Of a DNA stretch of 64,000 bases, positions 17,831-26,651 are shown piece after piece. Source of the stretch: Curvibacter sp. CHRR-16 (GTDB lineage: Bacteria > Pseudomonadota > Gammaproteobacteria > Burkholderiales > Burkholderiaceae_C); the NCBI RefSeq assembly GCF_018474005.1, contig NZ_JAHCSH010000001.1, positions 654,680-718,679 on the forward strand. The letters run 5' to 3'. Each line of letters starts with the position of its first letter. Within the stretch, counting starts at the first letter, position 1. The notes beneath the pieces are model-generated. The model was not told the origin of the DNA. It saw nothing but the letters and a program-made list of their open reading frames with translations, and ran no database searches. Made by a program: the position numbers and the translations under genes.

Positions 17831-17921
17831 TGCTTGAACTGCAGCGCTGCCAGCCGTGCATACAGCCCGCCAGCAGCTACCAGTTCGGCGTGGCGGCGGT
17901 GCTGGCTGTGGGGTTGAACCG
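17831..17921. repeat. Scar made of two duplicated gene ends (ABC exporter 3' end and aquaporin 3' end)
   Basis: 17831-17893 matches 21097-21159, the 3' end of the ABC transporter gene, at 58 of 63 positions and in the same orientation. From about 17893 to 17920 the sequence instead matches the end of the aquaporin gene around 16728-16756 with about two mismatches. Neither fragment is a gene. The scar lies directly outside the chromate operon, while the intact ABC gene borders its other side. Confidence 0.75.
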
Positions 17922-17966
17922 GGCTCTTTGCGCAGAACACCGCTGACCTGCGTTTGTCCATCCGCT

Positions 17967-18761
17967 TCACTGGGGCGAAATGGGTGGCCAGTTGTGTGTT
18001 TCCTGTTGGCAGTGTTGGCACCACGCATAGAGCGCGTCGTACATGACCATGCCATGTCGCAGCATTTCATGATCGTCAGCGAAATTTTGTGACAGTCCCA
18101 GCGACAGCGCATAAAGCCCTGCAGATTGGGGAGCGAGGTCGAGGCGAGCAGTGTCTGCCCCGCGCACGATCACGGCCATTTGTTGCAGTGCGGGGTCATC
18201 CAGTTGGTATTTGCTCAGGAAGGCATCGAAGCTGCACAACTCGCCGACGTGTGATAGCTCTACGCCGCCAATGTCATACGGAATCGCTCCTGTCTCCTCT
18301 GCAATGCGTACTACATCACTCGGTGGCACATAGAGAAATTCCGCTTTGGGGTCGATAAAACGCGCTACCAACCACGGACACGCAATACGGTCAATCTTCG
18401 GGTGTTCGCGTGTAATCCACAGCGATGAAGCTGTGAGGACATGCGTGGGCAGCTGATCGCGCTGCCACTGTGCTATGCCCCCCTCCAAATAGACAGCCTT
18501 GACCCCCATTGCGCACAAAGCGGCTGTGAGCGCTTGGCTTATCTCATGCCCATGAGCGCAGTAAAGCACCCAAGAGTCAGTGCGCTCAATCGTGTCTTTC
18601 CAATCCAGCCAGTGTTCTGGATCGCACCACATCGTGCCCAAAGGTGACGTAATTTCGAGACCACTGTTGCTACGCGCTACTTTTCGCCGCACATCCAGTA
18701 ACCGGGGTGGATTTGCTGACAGCAATAGCTTGCTTAAGTCGATAGCAGTGATTGTGTTCAA
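17967..18761 (-). CDS. Rhodanese-ChrB domain fusion, chromate resistance accessory protein
   Basis: About 264 residues from a TTG start at 18761, chosen because AAGGAGG lies 5 bases upstream (complement of 18767-18773); a longer ATG start would overlap chrA. Residues 1-90 form a rhodanese domain with active loop CAHGHEIS, as in ChrE-type sulfurtransferases. The rest is a ChrB C-terminal domain (IDRIACPWLVARFIDPKAEF, GVELSHVGELCSFDAF). It is third in chrB-chrA-this gene, 10 bp after chrA. ChrE-like proteins have been proposed to act on chromium-glutathione complexes; the fused ChrB domain suggests the two functions work together. Confidence 0.8.
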   Translation of the reverse strand: MNTITAIDLSKLLLSANPPRLLDVRRKVARSNSGLEITSPLGTMWCDPEHWLDWKDTIERTDSWVLYCAHGHEISQALTAALCAMGVKAVYLEGGIAQWQRDQLPTHVLTASSLWITREHPKIDRIACPWLVARFIDPKAEFLYVPPSDVVRIAEETGAIPYDIGGVELSHVGELCSFDAFLSKYQLDDPALQQMAVIVRGADTARLDLAPQSAGLYALSLGLSQNFADDHEMLRHGMVMYDALYAWCQHCQQETHNWPPISPQ

Positions 18762-18771
18762 CGTCCCCTCC

Positions 18772-20094
18772 TTATTGGCTGAAAAATTTGACCAGTAGTC
18801 CAACTGCCGCACACACGGCAATGACGTGAATCACGTTGCGTTTGAACTTCAACAGCGCAATCGCCGCACCCAGTGCAATCAAGGCAGATACACCATCAAA
18901 CCGGCCACCAAACCCTGTTGGCCAGAGAACGTGGTAAGCAAAAAATAAGGCTAAATTCAGAATCACGCCTACGACGGCGGCAGTAATGGCCGTTAACGGA
19001 GCGGTAAATTTGAGATCGTTGTGGGTGCTTTCCACCAAGGGGCCTCCCGCCAAAATGAACAAAAACGATGGCAGGAAGGTGAACCATGTCACGATGCTGG
19101 CCGCGATTGCACCTGCAAGGAACAATGCATCCGGGCCAAAAAAGGCTTTGACGTAGCCTCCGACAAAGCCAACGAAAGCCACCACCATGATCAAAGGCCC
19201 AGGTGTTGTTTCACCCAGTGCCAAGCCATCAATCATTTGCGTTGCTGTCAACCAGCCATACTGGCCTACTGCACCTTGGTACACATAGGGCAGCACAGCA
19301 TAGGCTCCACCAAAAGTCAGCAACGCGGCCTTGGTGAAGAACCATCCCATCTGCGTCAGTGTGTGGTTCCACCCGTACACGAGAGTCAGCATGCCCATCG
19401 GCACAAACCACAGCAAAGATCCAATCACCGCCACTTGAAGCAGACGACCCCCATGGAACCGGGCGTGTGCAGGTGTTGGCGTATCGTCATCAATCAGTGC
19501 CGGGCCGTAGTGCTTGTCGCTTTGTCCATGCCCACCGCCCGTCTTGAACTTGTGGGGCGCGATCCGCCCACCGATATAGCCGATCAGCGCAGCGGCTGCG
19601 ACGATCACGGGAAAGGGAAGGTTGGCCGCAAAAATGGCCATGAACGAAGCCGCAGCGATCCCCCAAAGCCAATTGTTTTTGAGGGCGCGCGAGCCAATGC
19701 GATGGGCCGCTTGCACCACGATGGCGGTTACAGCAGGCTTGATGCCGTAGAACAGGCCAGCCACCAGGGGCATCTCGCCAAAAGCAATGTAGACCCAAGA
19801 GAGGGCCATCAGAATCAGCAACGATGGCAGTACGAATAGAGCGCCGGCCACGATACCCCCCCAAGTTCTATGCATCAGCCAGCCAATGTAGGTAGCCAAT
19901 TGCTGGGCCTCGGGGCCCGGAAGCACCATGCAGTAATTGAGTGCATGCAGGAAACGCTTTTCGGAGATCCAGCGCCGATTTTCAACCAGCTCCTGATGCA
20001 TGATTGAAATTTGCCCAGCTGGCCCGCCAAAGCTGATAAAGCCTAGCTTTAGCCAGAATCTGAATGCCTGCCAAAAACCAACGGATGGGGTCAT
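18772..20094 (-). CDS. chrA: ChrA chromate efflux transporter
   Basis: 440 residues of the long-chain CHR family, two homologous membrane halves. FWLKLGFISFGGPAGQI starts the first half and FFTKAALLTFGGAYAVLPY the second; both carry the FGG signature. PGPEAQQLATYIGWL and LGETTPGPLIMVVAFVGF are the paired PGP motifs. It exports chromate driven by the membrane potential or proton gradient. Its ATG overlaps the chrB stop by 4 bp. Confidence 0.93.
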   Translation of the reverse strand: MTPSVGFWQAFRFWLKLGFISFGGPAGQISIMHQELVENRRWISEKRFLHALNYCMVLPGPEAQQLATYIGWLMHRTWGGIVAGALFVLPSLLILMALSWVYIAFGEMPLVAGLFYGIKPAVTAIVVQAAHRIGSRALKNNWLWGIAAASFMAIFAANLPFPVIVAAAALIGYIGGRIAPHKFKTGGGHGQSDKHYGPALIDDDTPTPAHARFHGGRLLQVAVIGSLLWFVPMGMLTLVYGWNHTLTQMGWFFTKAALLTFGGAYAVLPYVYQGAVGQYGWLTATQMIDGLALGETTPGPLIMVVAFVGFVGGYVKAFFGPDALFLAGAIAASIVTWFTFLPSFLFILAGGPLVESTHNDLKFTAPLTAITAAVVGVILNLALFFAYHVLWPTGFGGRFDGVSALIALGAAIALLKFKRNVIHVIAVCAAVGLLVKFFSQ

Positions 20095-21032
20095 GGGGTT
20101 TGTGTTCCTTTATCGAAGCTGGCTAACAAGCCGTCAAAGATGCTGGAAGCGGCCGCCAGCAACTGGTCGTCATCGGTGATGCTTTCGCGCATTCCGGCCA
20201 GCACGCTTTCGATGCCCGCTGCTTCGGGGGGCTGGACACCCCCTACATCGAGGTAGTGCACCAACAAACCGAGGCGGTTGAGCCCAGCTTGTTCTAAGCC
20301 GAAACTTGCCATCAACACCTCGAAGGTGACGCGGCTGCCAACGTGCGTGAACCTTGCGCCATCAAAGTCAAAGCTGAGTGCTTCGGATGGACAGTCCGCA
20401 GGCTTTGCCAGCCAGAGCAAGCGTGCTTGCGGGTCGATGAAGCGGCGGATCAGCCATGCACTGGCGAGCCTATCCACCCAAGGGCGCTGGCGTGTGGCCC
20501 ACATGCGCCCTTGAAAGTCCGAGGGACGATAGCGAACCAGCGTTCCCTGCGTGACTTCAGGCTCGTCGGGCGACAAAGTGCGTGCACAGGCCAATTCCAA
20601 CGCACTGAGCGCACTGTGGGTCTGTCTTTGCGCTTCACCGGGAAAAAAGTCAATCTCCGCCAGCGCACTGAATGACTTGCGCAGCTTCCTGGCTTTTCGC
20701 AAGGCGTCTTGCGCGGTGTCAGCCGATAGTGTTTGCTGGATGAGGGCTGTCTCGTTAAGCAGCGTGGCAAACTCATGGCTGCGATCAAACAGGCTAACAA
20801 AGCTTGTTGCGTCGGGGCTTTCTACCCGAAGGACATGCGCTGCTCCACCGCCTTCACGCACATCGGCCGCCAAATTCTCCAGCGTGGTGCGGCAATCGGG
20901 ACGCTCAGGCATGAGGTACACCCCATCACGCAGCACAGCCGCACCAGAGGCCTTGAGCGCACGCCAAGCGCGTTGGCGCAAGGTGGCATTTTCAGTCGGC
21001 AGGGTGGTGATGATGGTTAGCCATTCATTCAT
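20091..21032 (-). CDS. chrB: ChrB chromate-responsive regulator
   Basis: 313 residues. The N-terminal part (MNEWLTIITTLPTENATLRQRAW and GVYLMPERPDC) resembles a winged-helix DNA-binding domain, and the C-terminal half is ChrB-like (RQRPWVDRLASAWLIRRFIDP, DGARFTHVGSRVTFEVL). ChrB in Ochrobactrum and related bacteria represses chr operons and releases on chromate. It is first in the operon and directly downstream of a perfect 16-bp palindrome. The operon direction is opposite to that of the ars operon. Confidence 0.88.
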   Translation of the reverse strand: MNEWLTIITTLPTENATLRQRAWRALKASGAAVLRDGVYLMPERPDCRTTLENLAADVREGGGAAHVLRVESPDATSFVSLFDRSHEFATLLNETALIQQTLSADTAQDALRKARKLRKSFSALAEIDFFPGEAQRQTHSALSALELACARTLSPDEPEVTQGTLVRYRPSDFQGRMWATRQRPWVDRLASAWLIRRFIDPQARLLWLAKPADCPSEALSFDFDGARFTHVGSRVTFEVLMASFGLEQAGLNRLGLLVHYLDVGGVQPPEAAGIESVLAGMRESITDDDQLLAAASSIFDGLLASFDKGTQTP

Positions 21033-21041
21033 GAAGCTAAC

Positions 21042-21057
21042 TCTACATTAATGTAGA
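21042..21057 (-). promoter_or_regulatory. Perfect 16-bp palindrome upstream of chrB, probable operator
   Basis: TCTACATTAATGTAGA is its own reverse complement and ends 9 bp before the chrB start codon. On the minus strand TTGAAT lies just upstream and TAGAGT 17 bp after it, so the palindrome would cover the core promoter. ChrB is the obvious candidate ligand. Confidence 0.6.
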
Positions 21058-21091
21058 TGTTAATTCAAATAAATGACTGCGCGATGATCTC

Positions 21092-22897
21092 TCACTGTTT
21101 GAACTGCAGCGCCGCCAGCCGTGCATACAGCCCGCCAGCAGCCACCAACTCGGCGTGGGTGCCGGTTTCGACGATGCGGCCAGCGTCCATGACGACGATG
21201 CGGTCGGCTTTTTGCACGGTGGCCAAGCGGTGGGCGATGACGAGCGTGGTGCGGTCGCGCATGGCGCTTTCTAGCGCGGCTTGCACCATGCGTTCGCTTT
21301 CGGCGTCCAGCGCGCTGGTGGCTTCGTCCAGCAGCAGCAGGGGCGCGTTTTTGAGCATGGCCCGCGCAATGGCGATGCGCTGGCGCTGGCCGCCAGACAG
21401 GCGCACGCCACGTTCGCCCAAGAAGGTGCCATAGCCCTCTGGCAGTGCACGGATGAAGTCATCGGCAAAGGCGGCGCGGGCGGCGCTATACACCTCCTCA
21501 TCGCTGGCGCTGGGGCGGCCGTAGCGGATGTTTTCCAGCGCGCTGCTGGAGAAGATGACCGCCTCTTGTGGCACCAGTGCCATGCGTTCGCGCAGGGCGT
21601 GCAGGTTGGCACGGGGCAGCGGCACACCGTCCAGCAGCACTTGGCCCTGCTGCGGATCGTAAAAGCGCAGCAGCAGTTGCAGCACCGTGCTTTTGCCCGC
21701 GCCGCTGGGGCCTACCAGCGCCACGGTTTGGCCGGGTTCCAGCGTGAGAGAAAAATCGCTCAGCGATGCTTGGCTGGGGCGGGATGGGTAGTGAAAAGTA
21801 ATGCCCTCAAACACCACCCGGCTGGCGCTGTTGCTGGCAGGCAGCGGTTGGGCCTGCGCGGGCGATTCGATAGAGGAGCGCGTGTGCAGCAGCTCCATCA
21901 GGCGTTCGCTGGCACCAGCAGCACGCAGCAAGTCGCCATACACCTCGCTGAGCACAGCGAAGGAGCTGGCCAGCATGATGACGTACACCACTGTTTCGCC
22001 CATATGCCCGGCGCTGATTTGCCCGGCCAGCACGGCTTGCGTGCCTTCGTACAGGCCCCACAAAAGTGCAGCGGAAGTGGCGATGATGATGAACGCCATC
22101 AAGCCCGAGCGGGCTGCCACACGGCGGCGGGCGGTGGCAAAAGCATTGTTGGTAGATTGGATGAAGCGCTGCGATTCGCGCTGCTCTGCGGTGTAACCCT
22201 GCACCACGGGAATGGCGTTGAGCACCTCCGCAGCGATGGCGCTGGAGTCGGCCACGCGGTCTTGGCTGGCGCGTGACAAGCGCTGCACACGGCGGCCAAA
22301 CCACACGCTGGGTAGCACCACCAGCACCAGCACGCCCAACACTTGGGCCATGATGAGTGGGTTGGTCCATACCAACATGGCCAAGGCACCCAAGCCCATC
22401 ACGGCGCTGCGCAGCCCCATGGAAAAGGACGAACCCACCACGGTTTGCACCAGCGTCGTGTCGGTGGTCAGGCGCGAGAGCACTTCACCGGTTTGGGTGG
22501 TTTCAAAGAAAGCGGGGCTTTGCTCGAGTACATGGCTGTAAACGGCGTTGCGCACATCGGCTGTGACGCGTTCGCCCAACCAGCTCATGAGGTAAAAGCG
22601 CACGGCTGAAAAAATACCCAAGGCAGCAGCCACGACAAAGAGCAAGCCAAAGTAGTCGCGCAGAGCCACCAATTTGGCGCCCGTGGCTACCGGGTCAGGG
22701 GCAGCGCCTGCTGGGGCTAGGCCTTGGTCTATCAATTGGCGCATGGCCATCGGAAAGCACAGGGTGGCAATGGCGGCCAGCACCAACGCAATCAGCGCCC
22801 ATGCGATGCGCCCGCGATAAGGCCGCAAAAACGGCAACAAGCCACTGAGTGCGCGTGGGGTTTTTGCCGAAGCGGCAGGGGGGGATGTATTGGTCAT
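21092..22897 (-). CDS. MsbA-like ABC exporter half-transporter
   Basis: 601 residues. Six membrane helices (about residues 30-320) form the permease; the ATPase domain has Walker A GPSGAGKST, signature LSGGQRQRIAIARA, Walker B LLLLDEATSALD and H-loop VIAHRLATV. As a half-transporter it should function as a homodimer exporting lipid-like or drug substrates; the substrate cannot be assigned. It is a single gene. Its last 63 bp are duplicated at 17831-17893. Confidence 0.88.
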   Translation of the reverse strand: MTNTSPPAASAKTPRALSGLLPFLRPYRGRIAWALIALVLAAIATLCFPMAMRQLIDQGLAPAGAAPDPVATGAKLVALRDYFGLLFVVAAALGIFSAVRFYLMSWLGERVTADVRNAVYSHVLEQSPAFFETTQTGEVLSRLTTDTTLVQTVVGSSFSMGLRSAVMGLGALAMLVWTNPLIMAQVLGVLVLVVLPSVWFGRRVQRLSRASQDRVADSSAIAAEVLNAIPVVQGYTAEQRESQRFIQSTNNAFATARRRVAARSGLMAFIIIATSAALLWGLYEGTQAVLAGQISAGHMGETVVYVIMLASSFAVLSEVYGDLLRAAGASERLMELLHTRSSIESPAQAQPLPASNSASRVVFEGITFHYPSRPSQASLSDFSLTLEPGQTVALVGPSGAGKSTVLQLLLRFYDPQQGQVLLDGVPLPRANLHALRERMALVPQEAVIFSSSALENIRYGRPSASDEEVYSAARAAFADDFIRALPEGYGTFLGERGVRLSGGQRQRIAIARAMLKNAPLLLLDEATSALDAESERMVQAALESAMRDRTTLVIAHRLATVQKADRIVVMDAGRIVETGTHAELVAAGGLYARLAALQFKQ

Positions 22898-22955
22898 GTA
22901 GCTGACATTTTGCGTTGTTTCAATGAAATGGTTTTGACCAATAGGAGAAACCTGT

Positions 22956-24545
22956 ATGCAACGCCGTCATTTCTTGGGTGCCTCATTGCTGGGGCCGGTT
23001 ATAGGCCAATCCCACTGGGCGCTGGCGCAGCAAGCGCCTGCTGTCATTACCCGTGAGGCCATGCGCCCGCAGTTTCCATCGGGCATTCAAAGTGGCGATG
23101 CCCAAGCCCAGTCCGCCATGCTGTGGGCGCGCAGCGACCGCCCAGCCCGTATGTGGGTGGAGTGGTCCACCACGCCTAGCATGCGCAATATGCAGCGCGT
23201 GCGCGGCCCCTATTTGCTGGACATGACGGACTTCACGGGCAAGCTGGATTTGACCGGATTGCCCGCCGGGCAAGAGATTTTTTACCGTGTCATGCTGCAA
23301 GACTTGCACAACGAGCGCGTGTTTTCTGAAAGCATGAGCGGGCATTTGCGCCTGCCGCAAGCCAGCCATACCAAGGCCGTGCGCAATGTGCGCTTTACTT
23401 GGAGCGGCGATACCGCAGGCCAAGGCTGGGGTATCAACGAGTCCTTGGGCGGCATGCGCATTTACGAGCAAATTCGCCAAACGGGGTGCGACTTTTTCTT
23501 GCACAGCGGGGACAACATCTATGCCGATGGCCCCATGAGTGAGCAAGTGAAGCTACCCGATGGCAGCATGTGGCGCAATGTGGTGACGGAGGAGGTCAGC
23601 AAGGTGGCCGAGTCGCTGAACGAATTTCGGGGCCGCTACCGCTACAACTTGATGGATGCCAACATCCGCCGCATGGCCGCAGAGATTCCGCAAATCTGGC
23701 AGTGGGATGACCACGAGGTGACCAACAACTGGTCGGACTCCAAAGACCTGTCCGCCGACAAGCGTTACACCGAAAAAAATGTGCCGCTCTTGGTGGCACG
23801 GGCGACCAAGGCATTTCACGAATACGCCCCCATGCGCACCTACGGTGTGGCCGAGTCCGAGCGTGTCTACCGCCACCTGCCCCAAGGCCCGTTGATGGAT
23901 TTGTTCGTGCTCGATATGCGCAGCTACCGCGGTGCCAACAGTACCAACTTGCAAGACGAAGAGAGCGAGGATTCCGCATTTTTGGGTCACCCACAGGTGC
24001 AGTGGCTGATCGAAGGTTTGAAAAAGTCCAAAGCCGTGTGGAAGGTGATTGCGGCGGACATGCCCATAGGCCTGCAAGTGCCCGATGGCAAAGACGCCAT
24101 GGGCAATGACAAATGGGAGGCGATTGCCAATGGCGACAACGGCAAACCACTGGGCCGCGAGATAGAAATGGCACGCCTGCTGCGTGAGATCAAGCGTGCC
24201 AATATCCGCAACGTGGTGTGGTTGACCGCCGATGTGCACTACACCGCCGCCCATTACTACGATCCCAACCAAGCGCAGTTTCAGGACTTTTTGCCGTTTT
24301 GGGAGTTCGTGTCGGGGCCGCTCAATGCGGGAACCTTCGGCCCCAACTTGCTGGACAAAACCTTTGGCATTCAGGTCAAGTACCAAAAAGTGCCCGATGC
24401 GCCCAACACCTCGCCAGCGCAAGGTATGCAGTTCTTCGGGCAAGTGGACATTGACGCCAAAACGCATGCCATGACGGTCACCCTCAAAGACATGCAGGGC
24501 GCATCGCTCTACACCCAAGTGCTGCACCCGCACCGCAGCGCCTGA
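22956..24545 (+). CDS. phoD: PhoD-type alkaline phosphatase, Tat-exported
   Basis: 529 residues. The N-terminus MQRRHFLGASLLG carries the twin-arginine motif followed by a hydrophobic segment and ALA cleavage region. FTWSGDTAGQGWG, FFLHSGDNIYADGP, WDDHEVTNNW and the late WLTADVHYTAAHYY are the metal-binding motifs of PhoD metallophosphoesterases, which hydrolyse phosphomonoesters and diesters in the periplasm with Ca2+ and Fe3+. A strong AGGAG lies ahead of the ATG. No Pho box was evident by eye. Confidence 0.88.
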   Translation: MQRRHFLGASLLGPVIGQSHWALAQQAPAVITREAMRPQFPSGIQSGDAQAQSAMLWARSDRPARMWVEWSTTPSMRNMQRVRGPYLLDMTDFTGKLDLTGLPAGQEIFYRVMLQDLHNERVFSESMSGHLRLPQASHTKAVRNVRFTWSGDTAGQGWGINESLGGMRIYEQIRQTGCDFFLHSGDNIYADGPMSEQVKLPDGSMWRNVVTEEVSKVAESLNEFRGRYRYNLMDANIRRMAAEIPQIWQWDDHEVTNNWSDSKDLSADKRYTEKNVPLLVARATKAFHEYAPMRTYGVAESERVYRHLPQGPLMDLFVLDMRSYRGANSTNLQDEESEDSAFLGHPQVQWLIEGLKKSKAVWKVIAADMPIGLQVPDGKDAMGNDKWEAIANGDNGKPLGREIEMARLLREIKRANIRNVVWLTADVHYTAAHYYDPNQAQFQDFLPFWEFVSGPLNAGTFGPNLLDKTFGIQVKYQKVPDAPNTSPAQGMQFFGQVDIDAKTHAMTVTLKDMQGASLYTQVLHPHRSA

Positions 24546-24609
24546 GGTGGACGCGAGGGGGTGAGGTGTCTGGGGCCGGTGCGGCCCCATGTGACCCTAT
24601 GTGGCTTGT

Positions 24610-25116
24610 TTACAGCGGAGCCAGTGCCACTTGTTCCAGTGGCAGGCCTGCCAGTTCGGCCAAGGCGCGCACCACCATGCCGTGGTCGTCGCGGTGGAAG
24701 ATGCCCGACACCGTGGCCGATCCCACCATGCCCACGCCCTTGACGCGAATAGGCACGCAGCCGCCGTTTTGGGTGTAGTCGCGCACAGGCAGACCTTGCT
24801 TGGCTTCCAGCGTAGTGCCTTCGCGCTGGAAGCGCAGGCCCACAGCGTAGGAGCTGCTTTGGAACAATTCAGCCGTGTTGTGCTTGCGGCGGATCCAGTC
24901 GGCGTTGAGCGGGCCGGTGCCGGGCATGGCGTAATAAAACACGGTGTCTTTGCCCAAACGCACGCAAATAGCCAAGGCTACGCCGTCGGCTTCGGCCAGT
25001 TCTTTGATGCGGTTGCCCAACTTCCAGGCGGTGGTTTGGTCAAACGCGCTCAGTTGCAGCAGTTTGTCTTGTACGGCCAGTTGTTGCAGGTCGGCTTCGA
25101 TATTGATGGTGCTCAT
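24610..25116 (-). CDS. HbpS/GlcG-like UPF0303 protein
   Basis: 168 residues. FDQTTAWKLGNRIKELAEADGVALAICV and later GGCVPIRVKGVGMVGSATVSG match the UPF0303/GlcG-HbpS fold. HbpS binds and degrades haem and takes part in redox sensing in Streptomyces; for the UPF0303 subfamily the function is not established. Its ATG overlaps the stop of the upstream nitrilase gene by 4 bp, so the two are translationally coupled. Confidence 0.75.
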   Translation of the reverse strand: MSTINIEADLQQLAVQDKLLQLSAFDQTTAWKLGNRIKELAEADGVALAICVRLGKDTVFYYAMPGTGPLNADWIRRKHNTAELFQSSSYAVGLRFQREGTTLEAKQGLPVRDYTQNGGCVPIRVKGVGMVGSATVSGIFHRDDHGMVVRALAELAGLPLEQVALAPL

Positions 25117-25994
25117 GGTGTGTCCTTGTAAAAGGTGGGTTGGTTAAATTTGCTATCAATTTGATAGCTGGTGTAGCAGTATCCATGCGCTATAGAGGCT
25201 GATTTGTTCTCTAATGGGGGTGTTATTTGAACCACCAACAGCGCAGTGCCTAGCCCGGCTACTTCACCCAAGAGTGTGCCATCTGGGGCCCAGCAGGCAC
25301 TGCGTCCGGCGCTGGCATAAGGGCCAGATGGCGCGCCATGGTTGGCAATGAGCACACACAGGCGGTTGGCTTGGGCGGCCTGCTGCCACAGCGCAGCGTC
25401 GGCTGCGTAGCTTTGGGGGGACACCAACACACCCGCCGCGTAGACCTGCGCTCCCGCGTGGGCGGCGGCCTGGGCATGGGCGGCTTGGTTGCTGTCAAAG
25501 CAGATGGCCGAGGCGATGGGCAGCGACACCGTGGCTGGGTTGCTGCTCTGTGAAGATGCCAGCAGTCTTTGCACGTGTGCAGCGGGTGCTGTGCCATCTA
25601 GGGTGGGGGAGGCGGCGAACTCCCGTTCGCTGCCATGCAGGTATTGCTTGCAGTAGAGCGATGGAGCAGCGTGCGGGTGCAGGGTGAGGGCGGCAATGCA
25701 GGGTTTGTTAAGGCCCGCCAGTTGCACTGGCAGCCCCACGGTAATGGACATGCCCAGTTGCTGCGCCGCTTGTTGCAGCGGCAACAAGTCCTCGTCCAAC
25801 CATTCATGGGGTGGCTTGGCCAAGGCGGCTAAGTGGGGCAGCTCGTAGCCAGTGAGCGATAGCTCGGGAAACACCAACCACTGCACCCCATGCTGGGCGG
25901 CGGCGTGAATCAGTTGCAGGTGGTGCTGCACATTGGCGGCGATGTCCAGTGGTACGGAGCAGCTTTGCGCTGCCGCCAGGGTGAAGGTGCTCAT
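25113..25994 (-). CDS. Carbon-nitrogen hydrolase (nitrilase superfamily)
   Basis: About 293 residues from the start at 25994 (MSTFTLAAAQ). The catalytic triad is visible: Glu in FPELSLTGYE (near residue 43), Lys in YCKQYLHG and Cys in ASAICFDSN. Substrate is probably an amide, but which one is unknown. The last 30 residues (from LENKSASIAHGY) are not conserved-looking and are encoded by a hairpin repeat (25152-25168), so the C-terminus may have been extended by a repeat insertion. It overlaps the UPF0303 gene by 4 bp. Confidence 0.8.
   Translation of the reverse strand: MSTFTLAAAQSCSVPLDIAANVQHHLQLIHAAAQHGVQWLVFPELSLTGYELPHLAALAKPPHEWLDEDLLPLQQAAQQLGMSITVGLPVQLAGLNKPCIAALTLHPHAAPSLYCKQYLHGSEREFAASPTLDGTAPAAHVQRLLASSQSSNPATVSLPIASAICFDSNQAAHAQAAAHAGAQVYAAGVLVSPQSYAADAALWQQAAQANRLCVLIANHGAPSGPYASAGRSACWAPDGTLLGEVAGLGTALLVVQITPPLENKSASIAHGYCYTSYQIDSKFNQPTFYKDTP
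25152..25168. repeat. GCTA...TAGC hairpin repeat, copy in the nitrilase gene
   Basis: GCTATCAA and TTGATAGC form a perfect 8-bp inverted repeat around one base. It begins TTGCTA like two similar hairpins at 51037-51062 and 54865-54881; all three lie inside reading frames. The following bases (GCGCTATAGAGGCTGATTT, to about 25205) resemble a short dispersed element I recall from Comamonadaceae genomes. Confidence 0.45.
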
Positions 25995-26025
25995 GCCCAG
26001 CACTATAGCCAAGCGATTTGACCAT

Positions 26026-26484
26026 TTAGGCCAAGAGTGCCAAGACGTGCTGCCAGTGCCGTGGCTCTACGGGCGTGATGGACAGGCGGTTACCGCGCTG
26101 CAGCACCAGCAAGTCAGCCAGCGCAGGGTCGGCGCGCAGTTCGGGCAGCGCTAGCAGGCGCGTCTTGCGTTCAACTTGCACGTCCAGCAGCAGCCAGCGT
26201 GGCTTGTCGGGTGGGCTTTTGGGGTCGTAGTAGGGCGAAGCGGGGTCGAACTGCGTGGGGTCGGGTCGAACGCCCGACACCACCCGTGCCAGCCCCGCTA
26301 TGCCGGGCTGCGCGCAGCTGGAGTGGTAGAACAAAACGCCATCGCCCACCTGCATGGCATCGCGCATGAAGTTGCGGGCTTGGTAGTTGCGCACACCCGT
26401 CCAGGCGACGGTCACGTTGGGGGCTGCCAGCGCGTCGTCTATCGACACATCGCTGGGTTCGGATTTCATGAGCCAGTACTGCAT
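26026..26484 (-). CDS. EVE-domain protein
   Basis: About 152 residues starting MQYWLMKSEPSDVSIDD, the standard opening of bacterial EVE proteins; WTGVRNYQARNFMRDAMQVGDGVLFYHSSC and YYDPKSPPDKPRW complete the fold. EVE domains bind modified bases in RNA or DNA. The first nine codons are exactly repeated at the end of benE (31866-31891), indicating that this gene once overlapped the benE 3' end and lost that neighbour when the intervening 5.4 kb arrived. Its present upstream sequence is the foreign segment, so its expression may have changed. Confidence 0.88.
   Translation of the reverse strand: MQYWLMKSEPSDVSIDDALAAPNVTVAWTGVRNYQARNFMRDAMQVGDGVLFYHSSCAQPGIAGLARVVSGVRPDPTQFDPASPYYDPKSPPDKPRWLLLDVQVERKTRLLALPELRADPALADLLVLQRGNRLSITPVEPRHWQHVLALLA
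26459..26484. repeat. 26-bp direct repeat, left copy
   Basis: Identical over all 26 bases and in the same orientation to 31866-31891. It covers codons 1-8 and part of codon 9 of the EVE gene. The two copies flank 5381 bp (26485-31865). Confidence 0.9.
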
Positions 26485-26536
26485 AGGCAAAAGTATGCGG
26501 CCTATTGCGGTGCTTTTGCATTTGGCACAAATGTTC

Positions 26537-26565
26537 TTGGCAAAGCCGTATTTGCCTGTTATAAC
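26537..26565 (+). promoter_or_regulatory. Sigma-70-type promoter for the cysC-DHH-sulfotransferase operon
   Basis: TTGGCA (26537-26542) and TATAAC (26560-26565) are separated by exactly 17 bp and point toward cysC, whose ATG is 86 bp downstream with AGAAAGG as a ribosome site. It is one of the best promoter matches in the window. Confidence 0.65.
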
Positions 26566-26651
26566 GTTTCTTACTAAGTTTATGATTTTTTCGTACTTAG
26601 GTTCTGCCGACGTTGATATCGCAGTGTCAAACAACAAGAAAGGTGTGAACA

